Shown here piece by piece: positions 1 to 8,165 of a DNA stretch of 54,161 nucleotides. Below the pieces are notes generated by a model that saw only the letters and a list, made by a program, of their open reading frames with translations, had not been told where the DNA came from and made no database searches. Made by a program: the position numbers and the translations under genes. Origin of the DNA: DATBFU01 sp035498405 (lineage in GTDB: Bacteria > Acidobacteriota > Thermoanaerobaculia > UBA5066 > Gp7-AA6); assembly GCA_035498405.1 (NCBI GenBank), contig DATKAE010000111.1, positions 1 to 54,161 of the forward strand. The letters run 5' to 3'. How positions within the stretch are numbered: position 1 is the first letter of the stretch; each line of letters opens with the position of its first letter.

Positions 1-778
1 CGTCGAACACGATCGACGTCACCGGCAGGATCCGGTCGCGCAGCTCCTCGAGCGCCCCGTCGAAGAGAAGTCGTCCGTGGTCGATCACGATGACGCGGCG
101 GCAGAGCGTCTCGATGTCCGAAAGGTCGTGGGTCGTCAGCAGGACGGTCGTCCCCTCCCGCGCGTTGATCTCCTGGAGAAACTCCCGGACGCTGGCCTTG
201 GCGACGACGTCGAGGCCGATCGTCGGCTCGTCCAGGAAGAGCAGCGGCGGTCGGTGCAGCAAGGAGGCCGCGAGATCGCAACGCATCCGTTCGCCGAGGG
301 AGAGCTTGCGCACGGGCTGGTGGAGGTAGGCCGAGAGTCCCAGCACCCGGTCGAAGAGCGCCATGCGCTCGCGGTACGCGGCGTCGGAGAGACCGTAGAT
401 CTCCTTCAAGAGCTTGAACGACTCGACGACGGCGATGTCCCACCAGAGCTGGGTTCGCTGGCCGAAGACGACGCCGATCGTCGCAACGTAGCGCGTTCGG
501 TCGCGCCACGGCACGAACCCGTTACAGAGGATCTCTCCGGAGGTGGGCGTCAGGATCCCCGTCAGCATCTTGATCGTCGTGGACTTGCCGGCGCCGTTGG
601 CGCCGATGTAACCGACCATCTCGCCCGGCTGGACGTGGAACGTGACTCCCGAGACCGCCACGGTTTCGGTGGGTGTGCGGCGTACGAGCGATTTCAGGGC
701 GGCCGCCAGCCCTTCCTCCCGCCGAAACGCGCGGAAGACCTTGGTCAGTCTTTCGATGCGGACGACGGGCTCGTTCAC
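1..778 (-). CDS. ABC transporter ATP-binding protein (ABC-2 exporter type), 3' end cut by window
   Basis: Nucleotide-binding subunit that would power an ABC-2 type exporter. The first 259 residues are visible; the gene runs off the left edge. Walker A GANGAGKST lies at residues 59-67, the C-loop LSLGE at 159-163, Walker B LLFLDEPT at 179-186 and the switch histidine at 217. The general look (long N-terminal extension, VVFGQR and LWWD segment) resembles the uncharacterised COG4586 ATPases that pair with two ABC-2 permeases, which would lie to the left of the window. The start is GTG at 778, overlapping the rsmI stop as GTGA, so translation is probably coupled to rsmI. Substrate unknown. The ATPase call is firm; the subfamily is an inference. 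Confidence 0.9.
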   Translation of the reverse strand, partial: MNEPVVRIERLTKVFRAFRREEGLAAALKSLVRRTPTETVAVSGVTFHVQPGEMVGYIGANGAGKSTTIKMLTGILTPTSGEILCNGFVPWRDRTRYVATIGVVFGQRTQLWWDIAVVESFKLLKEIYGLSDAAYRERMALFDRVLGLSAYLHQPVRKLSLGERMRCDLAASLLHRPPLLFLDEPTIGLDVVAKASVREFLQEINAREGTTVLLTTHDLSDIETLCRRVIVIDHGRLLFDGALEELRDRILPVTSIVFD

Positions 779-1644
779 GGACGTTTTCGGTGGGGTCCTC
801 TCGCGAGTACCACCGCCCGCGCGTAGATCGCGCGAGAGGATTGCCCGGATCGGCGGGCGATCTCCCGCGCGAGACTTCGCTTGTCGCGTCCGGCCTCGAG
901 GCCGGATGCGATGAGCCGGTCCACGTCCTCCGCCGGGGTGGGAATCGTCTCGGCGCGGGCACCCTCCACGACGACGGTCGCCTCGCCGCGGGAGGGGCCG
1001 CGCGAGCGAAACTCCGCGGCGAGCTCGGCGAGCGGCGCGCGCGCCGCTTCTTCGTGAAGCTTCGTCAGCTCGCGCGCGACACAGGCGCGGCGGTTGCCCA
1101 GAACGAGTGCGGCGTCTTCGAGCGAATCCGCCAGGCGATGCGGCGATTCGAACCAGACGAGTGTGACCGCCTGCTCCCGGACGCTTTCGAGGAAACGACG
1201 CCGATCGCCGGAGCGAGAGGGGAGAAAGCCCAAGAAGAGATGGGGCACGGCGGGCAGCCCCGAAACCGCCAGGGCGGCCTCGGGCGCCGAAGGGCCGGGG
1301 ACCACCCGGACCGGGTACCCCGCCTCGGCCGCGGCTCGAACCAGATGCTCGCCCGGGTCCGACAGAGACGGCATTCCTGCGTCCGAGACCAGGGCGACGG
1401 TTTCCCCGGCGCCGAGGCGGCCGAGCAACTCCGCGACACGTGCACGCTCCCGCGGGGCCGGGCAGGAGATGCGCGGCGCCTTGAGGCCGAAGCGCGAAGC
1501 GAGCTTGCCCGTCACGCGCGTGTCTTCGCAGAAGATCGCGCTCGCTGCGCGCAAGGCGGCGAGCGCCCGGGGGGACAGGTCGTCGAGGTTTCCGATCGGC
1601 GTTCCGATGAGCAGGAGCTCACCACGCTTTCCGGGAAGGACCAT
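775..1644 (-). CDS. rsmI: 16S rRNA (cytidine(1402)-2'-O)-methyltransferase RsmI
   Basis: Methylates the 2'-O of C1402 in the 16S rRNA decoding centre using SAM. The 289-residue product has the usual family length and motifs: GTPIGNLDD (14-22), LVSDAGMPSLSDPG (85-98), VVPGPSAPEAAL (114-125), GFLPSR, ESPHRL and ARELTK. It begins at ATG 1644, divergent from the SurA-like gene, with no clear ribosome binding site upstream. Its TGA overlaps the GTG of the downstream ABC ATPase. The rsmI-to-ABC coupling is unusual because rsmI is normally followed by unrelated housekeeping genes. Confidence 0.96.
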   Translation of the reverse strand: MVLPGKRGELLLIGTPIGNLDDLSPRALAALRAASAIFCEDTRVTGKLASRFGLKAPRISCPAPRERARVAELLGRLGAGETVALVSDAGMPSLSDPGEHLVRAAAEAGYPVRVVPGPSAPEAALAVSGLPAVPHLFLGFLPSRSGDRRRFLESVREQAVTLVWFESPHRLADSLEDAALVLGNRRACVARELTKLHEEAARAPLAELAAEFRSRGPSRGEATVVVEGARAETIPTPAEDVDRLIASGLEAGRDKRSLAREIARRSGQSSRAIYARAVVLARGPHRKRP

Positions 1645-1692
1645 GAGCGGCCAAAAATAACATGGCGACGAGAGTGCGCGTCACCGGCGGTT

Positions 1693-1698
1693 TATCAT
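1693..1698 (+). promoter_or_regulatory. -10-like hexamer TATCAT six bases before the surA-like start
   Basis: TATCAT matches five of six positions of TATAAT and is followed by only six bases before the GTG at 1705. That is the geometry expected if transcription starts at or next to the start codon (leaderless mRNA). No -35 or Shine-Dalgarno is evident. Confidence 0.4.
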
Positions 1699-1704
1699 GC
1701 CGCG

Positions 1705-2433
1705 GTGAGAGCCCGGGTCTGGCGCGAGCTCGCCTCCCTTCTCGCCGTCTCGGCGGCGGCGCTTGCCCAGGAGGTTCTCGTGGACCGCGTGGCGGTCAGC
1801 GTGAACGACGTCGCCATTCCCGAGAGTGCCGTGCGGCGAGCGATCGTTCTGGGCCCTCTCGAGCGGGAGCCGGGCGAAAGCCGCGAGGCCTTTCGCGCCC
1901 GCGTGCTCGATGAGCTCGTGGATCAGTATCTCCAGTACGAGGACGCGGTGCGGTTTGGGCCGAGCCCGCCGGACGCGGCGGAGGTCGAGGCCGCGCTGGC
2001 GAGGCTGCGGTCGCGGCTCCAGGGGGAAGGCAAGGAGGCAAACGTCGAGTTCGCGCGGGCGGGAATGACGGCGGAGGACGTTCGAGCCTCGGTGGAGCGG
2101 CAGCTCGTCGTCCAGCGGTACTTGCGCGAGCGCTTTCGCCAGGTCGCGCCCTCCGACGAGCAGAGCATCCGGGCGGAGTACGAGCAGCGCTACGTGCCGG
2201 AGCGGCGGGCGGCGAACCTTCCGGTGCTTCCCTTCGAGCAGGTGGCCGATCTGATGCGCGAGCGAGCCCAGCAGCGCGCCTTCGACGAAGAGGTCGAGAA
2301 GTGGCTCAAGGAACTGCGCGAGAAGGCGCGAATCACCTTCTATCCCATCCCCACCCCGGCGGCGGGGCAGGGCACGCCGGTCGTCCTCGCGACCGCTCCA
2401 CCGGCGACGCGGACGCCGGCGTCCTCGAATTGA
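1705..2433 (+). CDS. SurA-like periplasmic chaperone lacking a PPIase domain
   Basis: Probably binds unfolded outer-membrane proteins in the periplasm. The product is 242 residues. A Sec signal peptide covers about residues 1-20, ending ALAQ. It is followed by VDRVAVSVNDVAIPESAV, the typical opening of SurA/PpiC N-terminal domains, and then a charged helical region. There is no parvulin (rotamase) domain and the Pro/Ala-rich tail is short, so isomerase activity is not expected. The frame is open far upstream, but GTG 1705 is the only start that places the signal peptide at the N-terminus. It is divergent from rsmI and convergent with hinT. Family assignment rests on the N-terminal pattern and overall helical character. 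Confidence 0.75.
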   Translation: MRARVWRELASLLAVSAAALAQEVLVDRVAVSVNDVAIPESAVRRAIVLGPLEREPGESREAFRARVLDELVDQYLQYEDAVRFGPSPPDAAEVEAALARLRSRLQGEGKEANVEFARAGMTAEDVRASVERQLVVQRYLRERFRQVAPSDEQSIRAEYEQRYVPERRAANLPVLPFEQVADLMRERAQQRAFDEEVEKWLKELREKARITFYPIPTPAAGQGTPVVLATAPPATRTPASSN

Positions 2434-2454
2434 ACTCCCGAGAAGGCCTGTTCG

Positions 2455-2793
2455 TCAGCCGGGCGGCCAGGCGAACGCACGCCCGCCGAGGAGATGAAAG
2501 TGGACGTGGAAGACGGATTGTCCGGCGCCCTCGCCGTTGTTCAAGGCCAAGCGATAGTGCGCGAGCCCCTTCTCCCGCGCAATGCCGGCCGCGCAGAGGA
2601 GGAGCTCCCCGAGCAGCGGGGCGTCTGGCGCGCCGACATCCGAGAGGCGAGCGATGTGTTTCTTCGGGATCAGGAGGACGTGCGTCGGCGCCTTCGGCGC
2701 GATGTCCTCGAAGGCGTAAATGCGCTCGTCCTCGTAGACCTTCTTCGATGGAATTTCGCGATTCGCGATCTTGCAGAAGAGGCAATCGCTCAT
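2455..2793 (-). CDS. hinT: HIT-family nucleotide hydrolase (HinT-like)
   Basis: Hydrolyses purine nucleoside phosphoramidates and related AMP conjugates. The 112-residue product shows the zinc-type N-terminus CLFCKI (residues 4-9), the segment IAPKAPTHVLLIPKKHI and the catalytic histidine triad HVHFH at 96-100. The start is ATG 2793, preceded by a clear GGAGG ribosome binding site. Only one base separates it from the murA stop, so it is the last gene of the rpmE-prfA-prmC-murA-hinT operon. The Cys pair near the N-terminus and the length are normal for bacterial HinT. Confidence 0.95.
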   Translation of the reverse strand: MSDCLFCKIANREIPSKKVYEDERIYAFEDIAPKAPTHVLLIPKKHIARLSDVGAPDAPLLGELLLCAAGIAREKGLAHYRLALNNGEGAGQSVFHVHFHLLGGRAFAWPPG

Positions 2794-2794
2794 T

Positions 2795-4054
2795 TCATCC
2801 TCCCTCGATTCTCCGAACCCTGGCCCCCAGCCCGGTGAGCTTCTCTTCCATCCGGTCGTAGCCCCGGTCCAGGTGGTAGACGCGATCGACGACCGTCTCC
2901 CCTTCGGCGGCGACGCCGGCCAAGACCAGGGCCGCCGAGGCGCGCAAATCGCTCGCCATGACGTTGGCGCCGGTGAGCCGGGCGGGCCCCTCGACGATGG
3001 CCCAGCGGCCATCCAGCCGAATCTTCGCTCCCATTCGGGTCAACTCCGGCACGTGTTGGAAGCGATTCTCGAAGACGGTCTCGGTGACGGTCGAGACGCC
3101 TTCCAGGCTGGTCGCCAGGGCGATCCACTGCGCCTGCAGGTCGGTCGGAAAGCCGGGATACGGGGCGGTCGCGACGTCCTCGGCGCGCAGAGGTCCCGAG
3201 GCGCGCACGCGCAAGGAGCCGGGCAGCGCTTCGACCGAGACCCCAACGGTCTCGAGTCGTGTCGTCAGCGCGGTCAGGTGCTCGGGAACGCAGCCGCCGA
3301 TCGTCACGTCGCCGCGCGTCAGGGCCGCTCCCAGGGCGTAGGTTCCCGCCTCGATGCGGTCGGGCACGATCGTGTGCCGTGCGCCATGAAGCGTCGAGAC
3401 CCCTTCGATGGTGATCGTCGCCGTGCCGTCTCCGGAAATCCTTGCGCCCATGGCACGAAGCAGGTCGGCGAGGTCGGAGACCTCGGGCTCGCGCGCCGCG
3501 TTGTGGAGCCGCGTCGTTCCGTGCGCGAGTGACGCGGCGAGCATCACGTTCTCCGTGCCGGTCACGGTGACCGTTTCGAAGAAAACATCGGCCCCGGAGA
3601 GACGGGGCGCTCTCGCTTCCACGTAGCCATGCTCGAGCGTCACCTCGGCGCCCATCTGGCGGAAGGCCGCCAGGTGCAGGTTGATCGGCCGAACGCCGAT
3701 GGCGCAGCCGCCGGGCAGCGAGACGCGCACGGATCCGCTCCGCGCGAGCAGGGGCCCCAGGACCAGCACCGAGGCGCGCATCGTCTTGACCAGTTCGTAA
3801 GGCGCGTCCGCCGATCCGACCCTCGGCGTCTCGACGGCGACGGCGCCCTCGGGGCCCGCCGAAATGCGCGCCCCGATGTGCAGGAGAAGCCTCCGCATGG
3901 TGTGGATGTCGCGCACCGGCGGGACGTTGAGAAGACTCACCGGCTCGGCCGTCAGCAGCGCCGCGGCCAGGCACGGGAGCGCCGCGTTCTTGGCGCCCGA
4001 GGTCTGCACCTGCCCCGCGAGGCGAGTCGGGCCCTGGATCCGGAACTTGTCCAA
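2795..4054 (-). CDS. murA: UDP-N-acetylglucosamine 1-carboxyvinyltransferase MurA
   Basis: First committed step of peptidoglycan synthesis: transfers enolpyruvyl from PEP to UDP-GlcNAc in the cytoplasm. The product has 419 residues, as expected. TSGAKNA includes Lys22 and Asn23, and the PEP-binding loop PGGCAIG carries the catalytic Cys117, so a fosfomycin-sensitive enzyme is predicted. The later segments GTENVMLAAS and PYPGFPTDLQAQ are also typical. The open frame extends upstream, but TTG 4054 gives the canonical N-terminus MDKFRIQGP. It lies 11 bases downstream of prmC and one base upstream of hinT, within one operon. Confidence 0.96.
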   Translation of the reverse strand: MDKFRIQGPTRLAGQVQTSGAKNAALPCLAAALLTAEPVSLLNVPPVRDIHTMRRLLLHIGARISAGPEGAVAVETPRVGSADAPYELVKTMRASVLVLGPLLARSGSVRVSLPGGCAIGVRPINLHLAAFRQMGAEVTLEHGYVEARAPRLSGADVFFETVTVTGTENVMLAASLAHGTTRLHNAAREPEVSDLADLLRAMGARISGDGTATITIEGVSTLHGARHTIVPDRIEAGTYALGAALTRGDVTIGGCVPEHLTALTTRLETVGVSVEALPGSLRVRASGPLRAEDVATAPYPGFPTDLQAQWIALATSLEGVSTVTETVFENRFQHVPELTRMGAKIRLDGRWAIVEGPARLTGANVMASDLRASAALVLAGVAAEGETVVDRVYHLDRGYDRMEEKLTGLGARVRRIEGG

Positions 4055-4065
4055 CGGACGCGATT

Positions 4066-4926
4066 CTAAGCTCTGGCCCGGGCCGCTCCCTCGCGCCGTG
4101 CCAGGGCGACACGGGGAATGCCCTCCAGGTCCGGATCGATCCGCAGGAACGACCAATCCGGGCGCCGGCGCACCTCGCTCTCGACCGCCGCGGCCTGGCC
4201 GAAGCCGATCTCGAAGGCCAGGAGCCCCCGCGGCGCCAGAAAGCGGTGTGCGGTGTCGAGCAGCACGCGAATCGCGGCGAGGCCATCGTCGCCCGCGAAG
4301 AGCGCCCGCCGGGGGTCGTGGTCGCGCACGGTCGAAGGGAGATGGGACGCCTCGCCCAGGGTCAGGTAGGGGGGATTGGAGAGAATTGCGTCGAAGGGGA
4401 GCGGCGAGAACGCCGAGAGCCAATCGGAGGCCACCAGTTGAAGCCTCGGCAGGACGCCATGGCGCGCGGCGTTCTCGCGGGCGAGTATCAGCGCGTCAAG
4501 CGAGATGTCCAGAGCGACGGCTCGGGCCTCGGGCCGCTCGAGCAGGAAGGTAATGGCGATGATGCCGCTGCCCGTGCCGGCGTCGAGGACCCGGCGAGCG
4601 TTCGGGGCGGCTCGCAATGCCTGCGCGAGAAGGACCTCCGTCTCGGGGCGCGGCACCAGGGCTCGCGCATCGACGCGAAACGGCCGGCCATAGAAGTCCC
4701 ATTCGCCGATCAGGTGCTGGACCGGCACCCCGGAGACGCGGCGCGACCAGATCTCCTCGAAGCGCTGCTGCGCGGCGGGGTGGAGCGAGGCGGTCAGATC
4801 GAGCCCCAGGGGATTGCGGCCCCCCAGAACATGAGCCAGCAGCACCCGGGCGTCCCAACCCGTCGCCTCGCCGCCGCGGGTGCGGGCTTCCAGGGCTGCA
4901 TTGTCGAGGGCCTCGCGAATCTTCAC
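4066..4926 (-). CDS. prmC: Peptide chain release factor N5-glutamine methyltransferase PrmC
   Basis: Methylates the glutamine of the GGQ motif in release factors, here presumably the product of the adjacent prfA. The 286-residue protein has a helical N-terminal domain, the segment RPFRVDARALVPRPETE (81-97), the SAM-binding DAGTGSG (115-121) and the catalytic NPPY (184-187). The start is ATG 4926 with GTGAAG just upstream. It lies 31 bases after prfA and 11 before murA, the common prfA-prmC arrangement. Confidence 0.96.
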   Translation of the reverse strand: MKIREALDNAALEARTRGGEATGWDARVLLAHVLGGRNPLGLDLTASLHPAAQQRFEEIWSRRVSGVPVQHLIGEWDFYGRPFRVDARALVPRPETEVLLAQALRAAPNARRVLDAGTGSGIIAITFLLERPEARAVALDISLDALILARENAARHGVLPRLQLVASDWLSAFSPLPFDAILSNPPYLTLGEASHLPSTVRDHDPRRALFAGDDGLAAIRVLLDTAHRFLAPRGLLAFEIGFGQAAAVESEVRRRPDWSFLRIDPDLEGIPRVALARREGAARARA

Positions 4927-4957
4927 GGAAGCGGGAGCGCGCCTTCCCGTCGGGGGC

Positions 4958-6037
4958 TCACGCCTTGGCCAGCTCTTCCTTCAGCCTCTCCGCCTGGAAG
5001 TGAGCGGAGAGCGGCTCGACGAGCTCGTCCAGGTTGCCGTCCAGCACGTCGGCCATCCGGTGGGTCGTCAAACCGATCCGGTGGTCGGTGATGCGGCTCT
5101 GCGGAAAGTTGTAGGTCCGGATCTTCTCCGAGCGGTCGCCGGAGCCCACCATCTTCTTCCGCTCGGCCGCAATCGCGCCCTCTTGCTTCTCTCGCTCGAT
5201 CTCGAGCAAGCGGGCCTTCAAGACCCGCATCGCCTTGGCCTTGTTCTTGATTTGGCTGCGCTCGTCCTGGCATTGGACGACCAGGCCGGTCGGAAGGTGC
5301 GTCAGACGCACGGCGGAGTAAGTCGTGTTGACGCCCTGTCCGCCCGGACCCGAGGCGCAGAAGCGGTCCACCCGGATGTCCTTCTCGTCGACCTTCACGT
5401 CCACGTCCTCGGCCTCCGGCAGAACGGCGACGGTGGCCGCAGAGGTGTGAATGCGGCCGGAAGCCTCCGTTTGCGGGACCCGCTGTACACGGTGGACGCC
5501 CCCCTCGTACTTGAGCCGCGAGTAGGCTCCCTCGCCCTCGACGAGCGCCGTGACCGCCTTGAGGCCCCCGACCCCCGTGTCGTCGCGGTCGACGATCTCG
5601 ACCTTCCAACGCCGCCGCTCGGCGTAGCGCTGGTACATCCGGAAGAGCTCTGCGGCGAAGAGCGCCGCCTCCTCTCCGCCGGTGCCTGCCCGGATCTCGA
5701 GGAAGACGTTGCGCGAATCGTTCGGGTCCTTCGGCGCCAGGAACTGCTTCAAGTCCTGTTCGACTTCGGCCAGCCGCGCGGTCAGGCCGGCCCGCTCCTC
5801 GAGGGCCATCTCATAGAGCTCGTCGCCCGGACGAAGGGACTCGGCCAGCTCCCGCGCCCCCTCGAGCTCCTTCTGCAGCCGACGGTGCTCCTCGGTCCGG
5901 GCGACGATCGGCTCGAACTCCGCGAGCGTCTTCTGGGCTTCCCGCACGGCGCGGTGATCTTGGACGAAAGCCGGGTCGGCGAGCCGCGCCCGGATCTGTT
6001 CGTATTTCTGGCGGATCTCTTCGAGCTTTTCGAACAT
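4958..6037 (-). CDS. prfA: Peptide chain release factor 1
   Basis: Recognises UAA and UAG stop codons and triggers peptide release. The product is 359 residues. The codon-recognition PxT tripeptide appears as PQT at 188-190 within RVPQTEASGRIHTSA, and the catalytic GGQ is at 232-234 in GPGGQGVNTTYSAVRLTH. It is RF1 rather than RF2 because it carries PxT instead of SPF. The N-terminal 110 residues form the expected helical domain. ATG 6037 is the natural start. It is second in the operon, 123 bases after rpmE; that gap shows no gene. Confidence 0.97.
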   Translation of the reverse strand: MFEKLEEIRQKYEQIRARLADPAFVQDHRAVREAQKTLAEFEPIVARTEEHRRLQKELEGARELAESLRPGDELYEMALEERAGLTARLAEVEQDLKQFLAPKDPNDSRNVFLEIRAGTGGEEAALFAAELFRMYQRYAERRRWKVEIVDRDDTGVGGLKAVTALVEGEGAYSRLKYEGGVHRVQRVPQTEASGRIHTSAATVAVLPEAEDVDVKVDEKDIRVDRFCASGPGGQGVNTTYSAVRLTHLPTGLVVQCQDERSQIKNKAKAMRVLKARLLEIEREKQEGAIAAERKKMVGSGDRSEKIRTYNFPQSRITDHRIGLTTHRMADVLDGNLDELVEPLSAHFQAERLKEELAKA

Positions 6038-6160
6038 GGGTTCAGGGTCCGTTGTCTGGGATGGAAGTTGTTGGGACGGAGCACGCGGCCGCGGCTCCGC
6101 TCCCGCGGCTAGAGAACCGTGAGAAGGAAGGCGCCGGGACCGTGTGCGACGGGCATGACC

Positions 6161-6379
6161 CTAGGCGGAGGCGCCGGCCGTTTTCTTCTCGTAGCGCTTG
6201 CGGAACCGCTCGACCCGCCCGGCCGAGTCGACGAGCTTCTGCTTGCCGGTGAAGAAGGGATGGCACTTGCTGCAGATCTCCAGCCGCAGCTCCTTCTTCG
6301 TCGAACGCGTCTTCCAGGTCTCGCCACAGGCGCAGTGGACGGTGACCTCGTGGTACTCGGGGTGCAGTTTCTCTTTCAT
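6161..6379 (-). CDS. rpmE: 50S ribosomal protein L31 (zinc-binding type)
   Basis: Ribosomal protein at the subunit interface. The product is 72 residues beginning MKEKLHPEYHEVTVHCACG, with CxC near residues 16-18 and a CSKCHPF motif further on, giving the four-cysteine zinc form. An in-frame ATG 12 bases upstream (6391) is less likely, because L31 normally begins with MKEKIHP and because a -10-like TAGAAT overlaps that upstream ATG. It is the first gene of the prfA-prmC-murA-hinT operon and divergent from the FHA phosphatase gene. Confidence 0.95.
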   Translation of the reverse strand: MKEKLHPEYHEVTVHCACGETWKTRSTKKELRLEICSKCHPFFTGKQKLVDSAGRVERFRKRYEKKTAGASA

Positions 6380-6389
6380 GGAACCAGCC

Positions 6390-6395
6390 ATTCTA
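6390..6395 (-). promoter_or_regulatory. Putative rpmE promoter (-10 TAGAAT, TTG at -35)
   Basis: TAGAAT (five of six to TATAAT) lies 10 bases before the rpmE ATG. A TTGCGC hexamer lies 17 bases further upstream on the same strand. The predicted transcript would begin only a few bases before the ATG, consistent with a very short leader and no Shine-Dalgarno. Confidence 0.45.
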
Positions 6396-6475
6396 TTGGC
6401 AGATCGCCCGCGGCGCAAGTCCCCGCAAGGCGCGGCCGCGGGACGCATTAGAATTCGCTCCCGAGAGATCAACCC

Positions 6476-8137
6476 GTGTTCTACCTGTACGTCACCGCGC
6501 CCGGCATGCCGGCCCAGAAATTCCTCTTGGACCGTCCGGTGACGACGATCGGCCGCTCCTCGATGAACGACCTTCCGGTCGCCGACAAGATGCTGTCCCG
6601 ACAGCACGCGCGCATCGTCCGGGACAGCAACGGCGGTCTGTCGGTGGAGGACCTCGGCTCGCGCAACGGAACCTTCTTGAACGGCGATCGCTTGGTCTCG
6701 ATCCAGCCCCTGAAACCGGGCGACCGGATCACCGTTGGGGGCGTGACGTTGAAGGTCGAATCGGAGTCGACGACCCGCGTGCGGATCGAGGCGCAAGAGG
6801 AAGAGGCGCTGGACAACACGATCCTGAAGGCCTCCGCCGAGTTGCTGCGCAAGCACACCGAGACGGACCCTCGTCTTCCGGCCGAGCAGCTCTCCAAGCT
6901 GGTCGAATCGCTGCGTGTCGTCAACGAGCTGACGATCGAGCTGTTGCGCGACGTGTCGGTCGACGAGCTGCTGAAATTCCTCATGGACAAGGTCTTCGAG
7001 ACCTTGAACCCCGACCGCTGCGTCGTGCTCCTTCGGCACAGCGTTTCCAACGAGTTGATCCCGGCGGTCATCCGGGTCGCGGAGGGGATCTCCGCGGAGG
7101 AGATTCGCCTCTCGCGCACGCTCGTCGCCTCGGTCGTCGAGAAGCGCAACGGCTTGCTCCTGATGGACACCTCCACGGGCAGCGATGTCTCGCTGGCCGA
7201 TTCCATCCGCCTCTCGGGAATCAAGTCCGTCCTGGCGGCACCGTTGGAGAACGAGGGCCAGGTCGTCGGGCTCATCTACGTGGATTGCCGGATGGGACAC
7301 CGCTCCTTCGAGGAAGCGGACCTTCGCCTGCTGACTTCGCTCGCCAACGTCGCCGCGGCCAAGATCCAAACCGCCCGCCTGATGGCCGAGGCCGCCGAGA
7401 AGAAACAGATGGACCGCGAGTTCGCTCTGGCGCGCGAGATCCAGCAGCGTCTGCTCCCGGAGAACCCGCCCGAGATTCCGGGCTACGAGCTCTACGGGTC
7501 CAACATTCCCTCCCGGCAGGTCTCCGGAGACTACTTCGACTTTCGAGGTCGGCCCGACGGGAAGATCTACGCGGCCATCGCGGACGTCTGCGGCAAGGGG
7601 GTGGGCCCGGCGCTGCTGATGGCATCGCTCCAGGCGTCTTTTCATGCCTGGGCCGACGAACTCGTCCTCGTTCCGGAAATGACGGGGCGCCTTTCCGAGG
7701 CGATCTCTCGCCGAACGGGACCGGACCGCTTCATCACGTTCTTTCTCCTGCTGCTCGACCCGGGTACCGGTGAGATCGAGTACACGAATGCGGGGCATAA
7801 CCCCGGCTTGCTCCGGAGACGGGACGGCTCGGTCGAGGAGCTCTCGTCGCACGGCCTCCCGCTCGCCCTGTTCCCGGGCAAGCCGTATGGCTCCTCGCGC
7901 CTGGTGCTGGAGCCGGGCGAGATCCTGTGCCTCTACACCGACGGCGTCACCGAGGCCAACAATCCCAAGGGCGACGAATTCGGCATGCCGAAGCTCAAGG
8001 ACTTCCTGGCCGGGCAGGGCAACGCGGAGGTCGCCGAGATCGATGCCCATCTCTCGAAGGTGCTCGAAGAGCACGCCGCGGGGGAGCCCTTCGCCGACGA
8101 TCGCACGCTCGTGATGATCCGGCGTCTGCCCACCTGA
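6476..8137 (+). CDS. FHA-GAF-PP2C (SpoIIE/RsbU-type) serine phosphatase
   Basis: Signalling phosphatase predicted to dephosphorylate an anti-sigma-factor antagonist. Domains in 553 residues: an N-terminal FHA phosphothreonine-binding domain (about 1-95; GRSSMND, SRQHARI, GSRNGTFLNG), a GAF domain (about 145-300), the linker EIQQRLLP at 321-328 and a SpoIIE-type PP2C domain (about 340-550). Metal-binding motifs GDYFDF (351-356), ADVCGKG (369-375), LYTDGVTEA and DDRTLVMI are intact. The start is GTG 6476 with GAGAG just upstream and a TAGAAT hexamer at 6449-6454. No anti-sigma factor or antagonist gene is adjacent, so the target lies elsewhere. The amidohydrolase gene follows after 28 bases. 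Confidence 0.93.
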   Translation: MFYLYVTAPGMPAQKFLLDRPVTTIGRSSMNDLPVADKMLSRQHARIVRDSNGGLSVEDLGSRNGTFLNGDRLVSIQPLKPGDRITVGGVTLKVESESTTRVRIEAQEEEALDNTILKASAELLRKHTETDPRLPAEQLSKLVESLRVVNELTIELLRDVSVDELLKFLMDKVFETLNPDRCVVLLRHSVSNELIPAVIRVAEGISAEEIRLSRTLVASVVEKRNGLLLMDTSTGSDVSLADSIRLSGIKSVLAAPLENEGQVVGLIYVDCRMGHRSFEEADLRLLTSLANVAAAKIQTARLMAEAAEKKQMDREFALAREIQQRLLPENPPEIPGYELYGSNIPSRQVSGDYFDFRGRPDGKIYAAIADVCGKGVGPALLMASLQASFHAWADELVLVPEMTGRLSEAISRRTGPDRFITFFLLLLDPGTGEIEYTNAGHNPGLLRRRDGSVEELSSHGLPLALFPGKPYGSSRLVLEPGEILCLYTDGVTEANNPKGDEFGMPKLKDFLAGQGNAEVAEIDAHLSKVLEEHAAGEPFADDRTLVMIRRLPT

Positions 8138-8165
8138 GACGGGCCTCGAGAGGCCACCCTCGCCG

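Noticed and set aside
673..1704. Long open frame upstream of the SurA-like gene
   Set aside because: It is the antisense shadow of rsmI; a signal peptide begins only at GTG 1705, so the upstream part is not coding.
4880..6112. 410-codon plus-strand open frame opposite prfA
   Set aside because: prfA on the other strand has every RF1 motif; this frame is Arg/Leu/Gly-rich with no recognisable domain, a GC-driven shadow.
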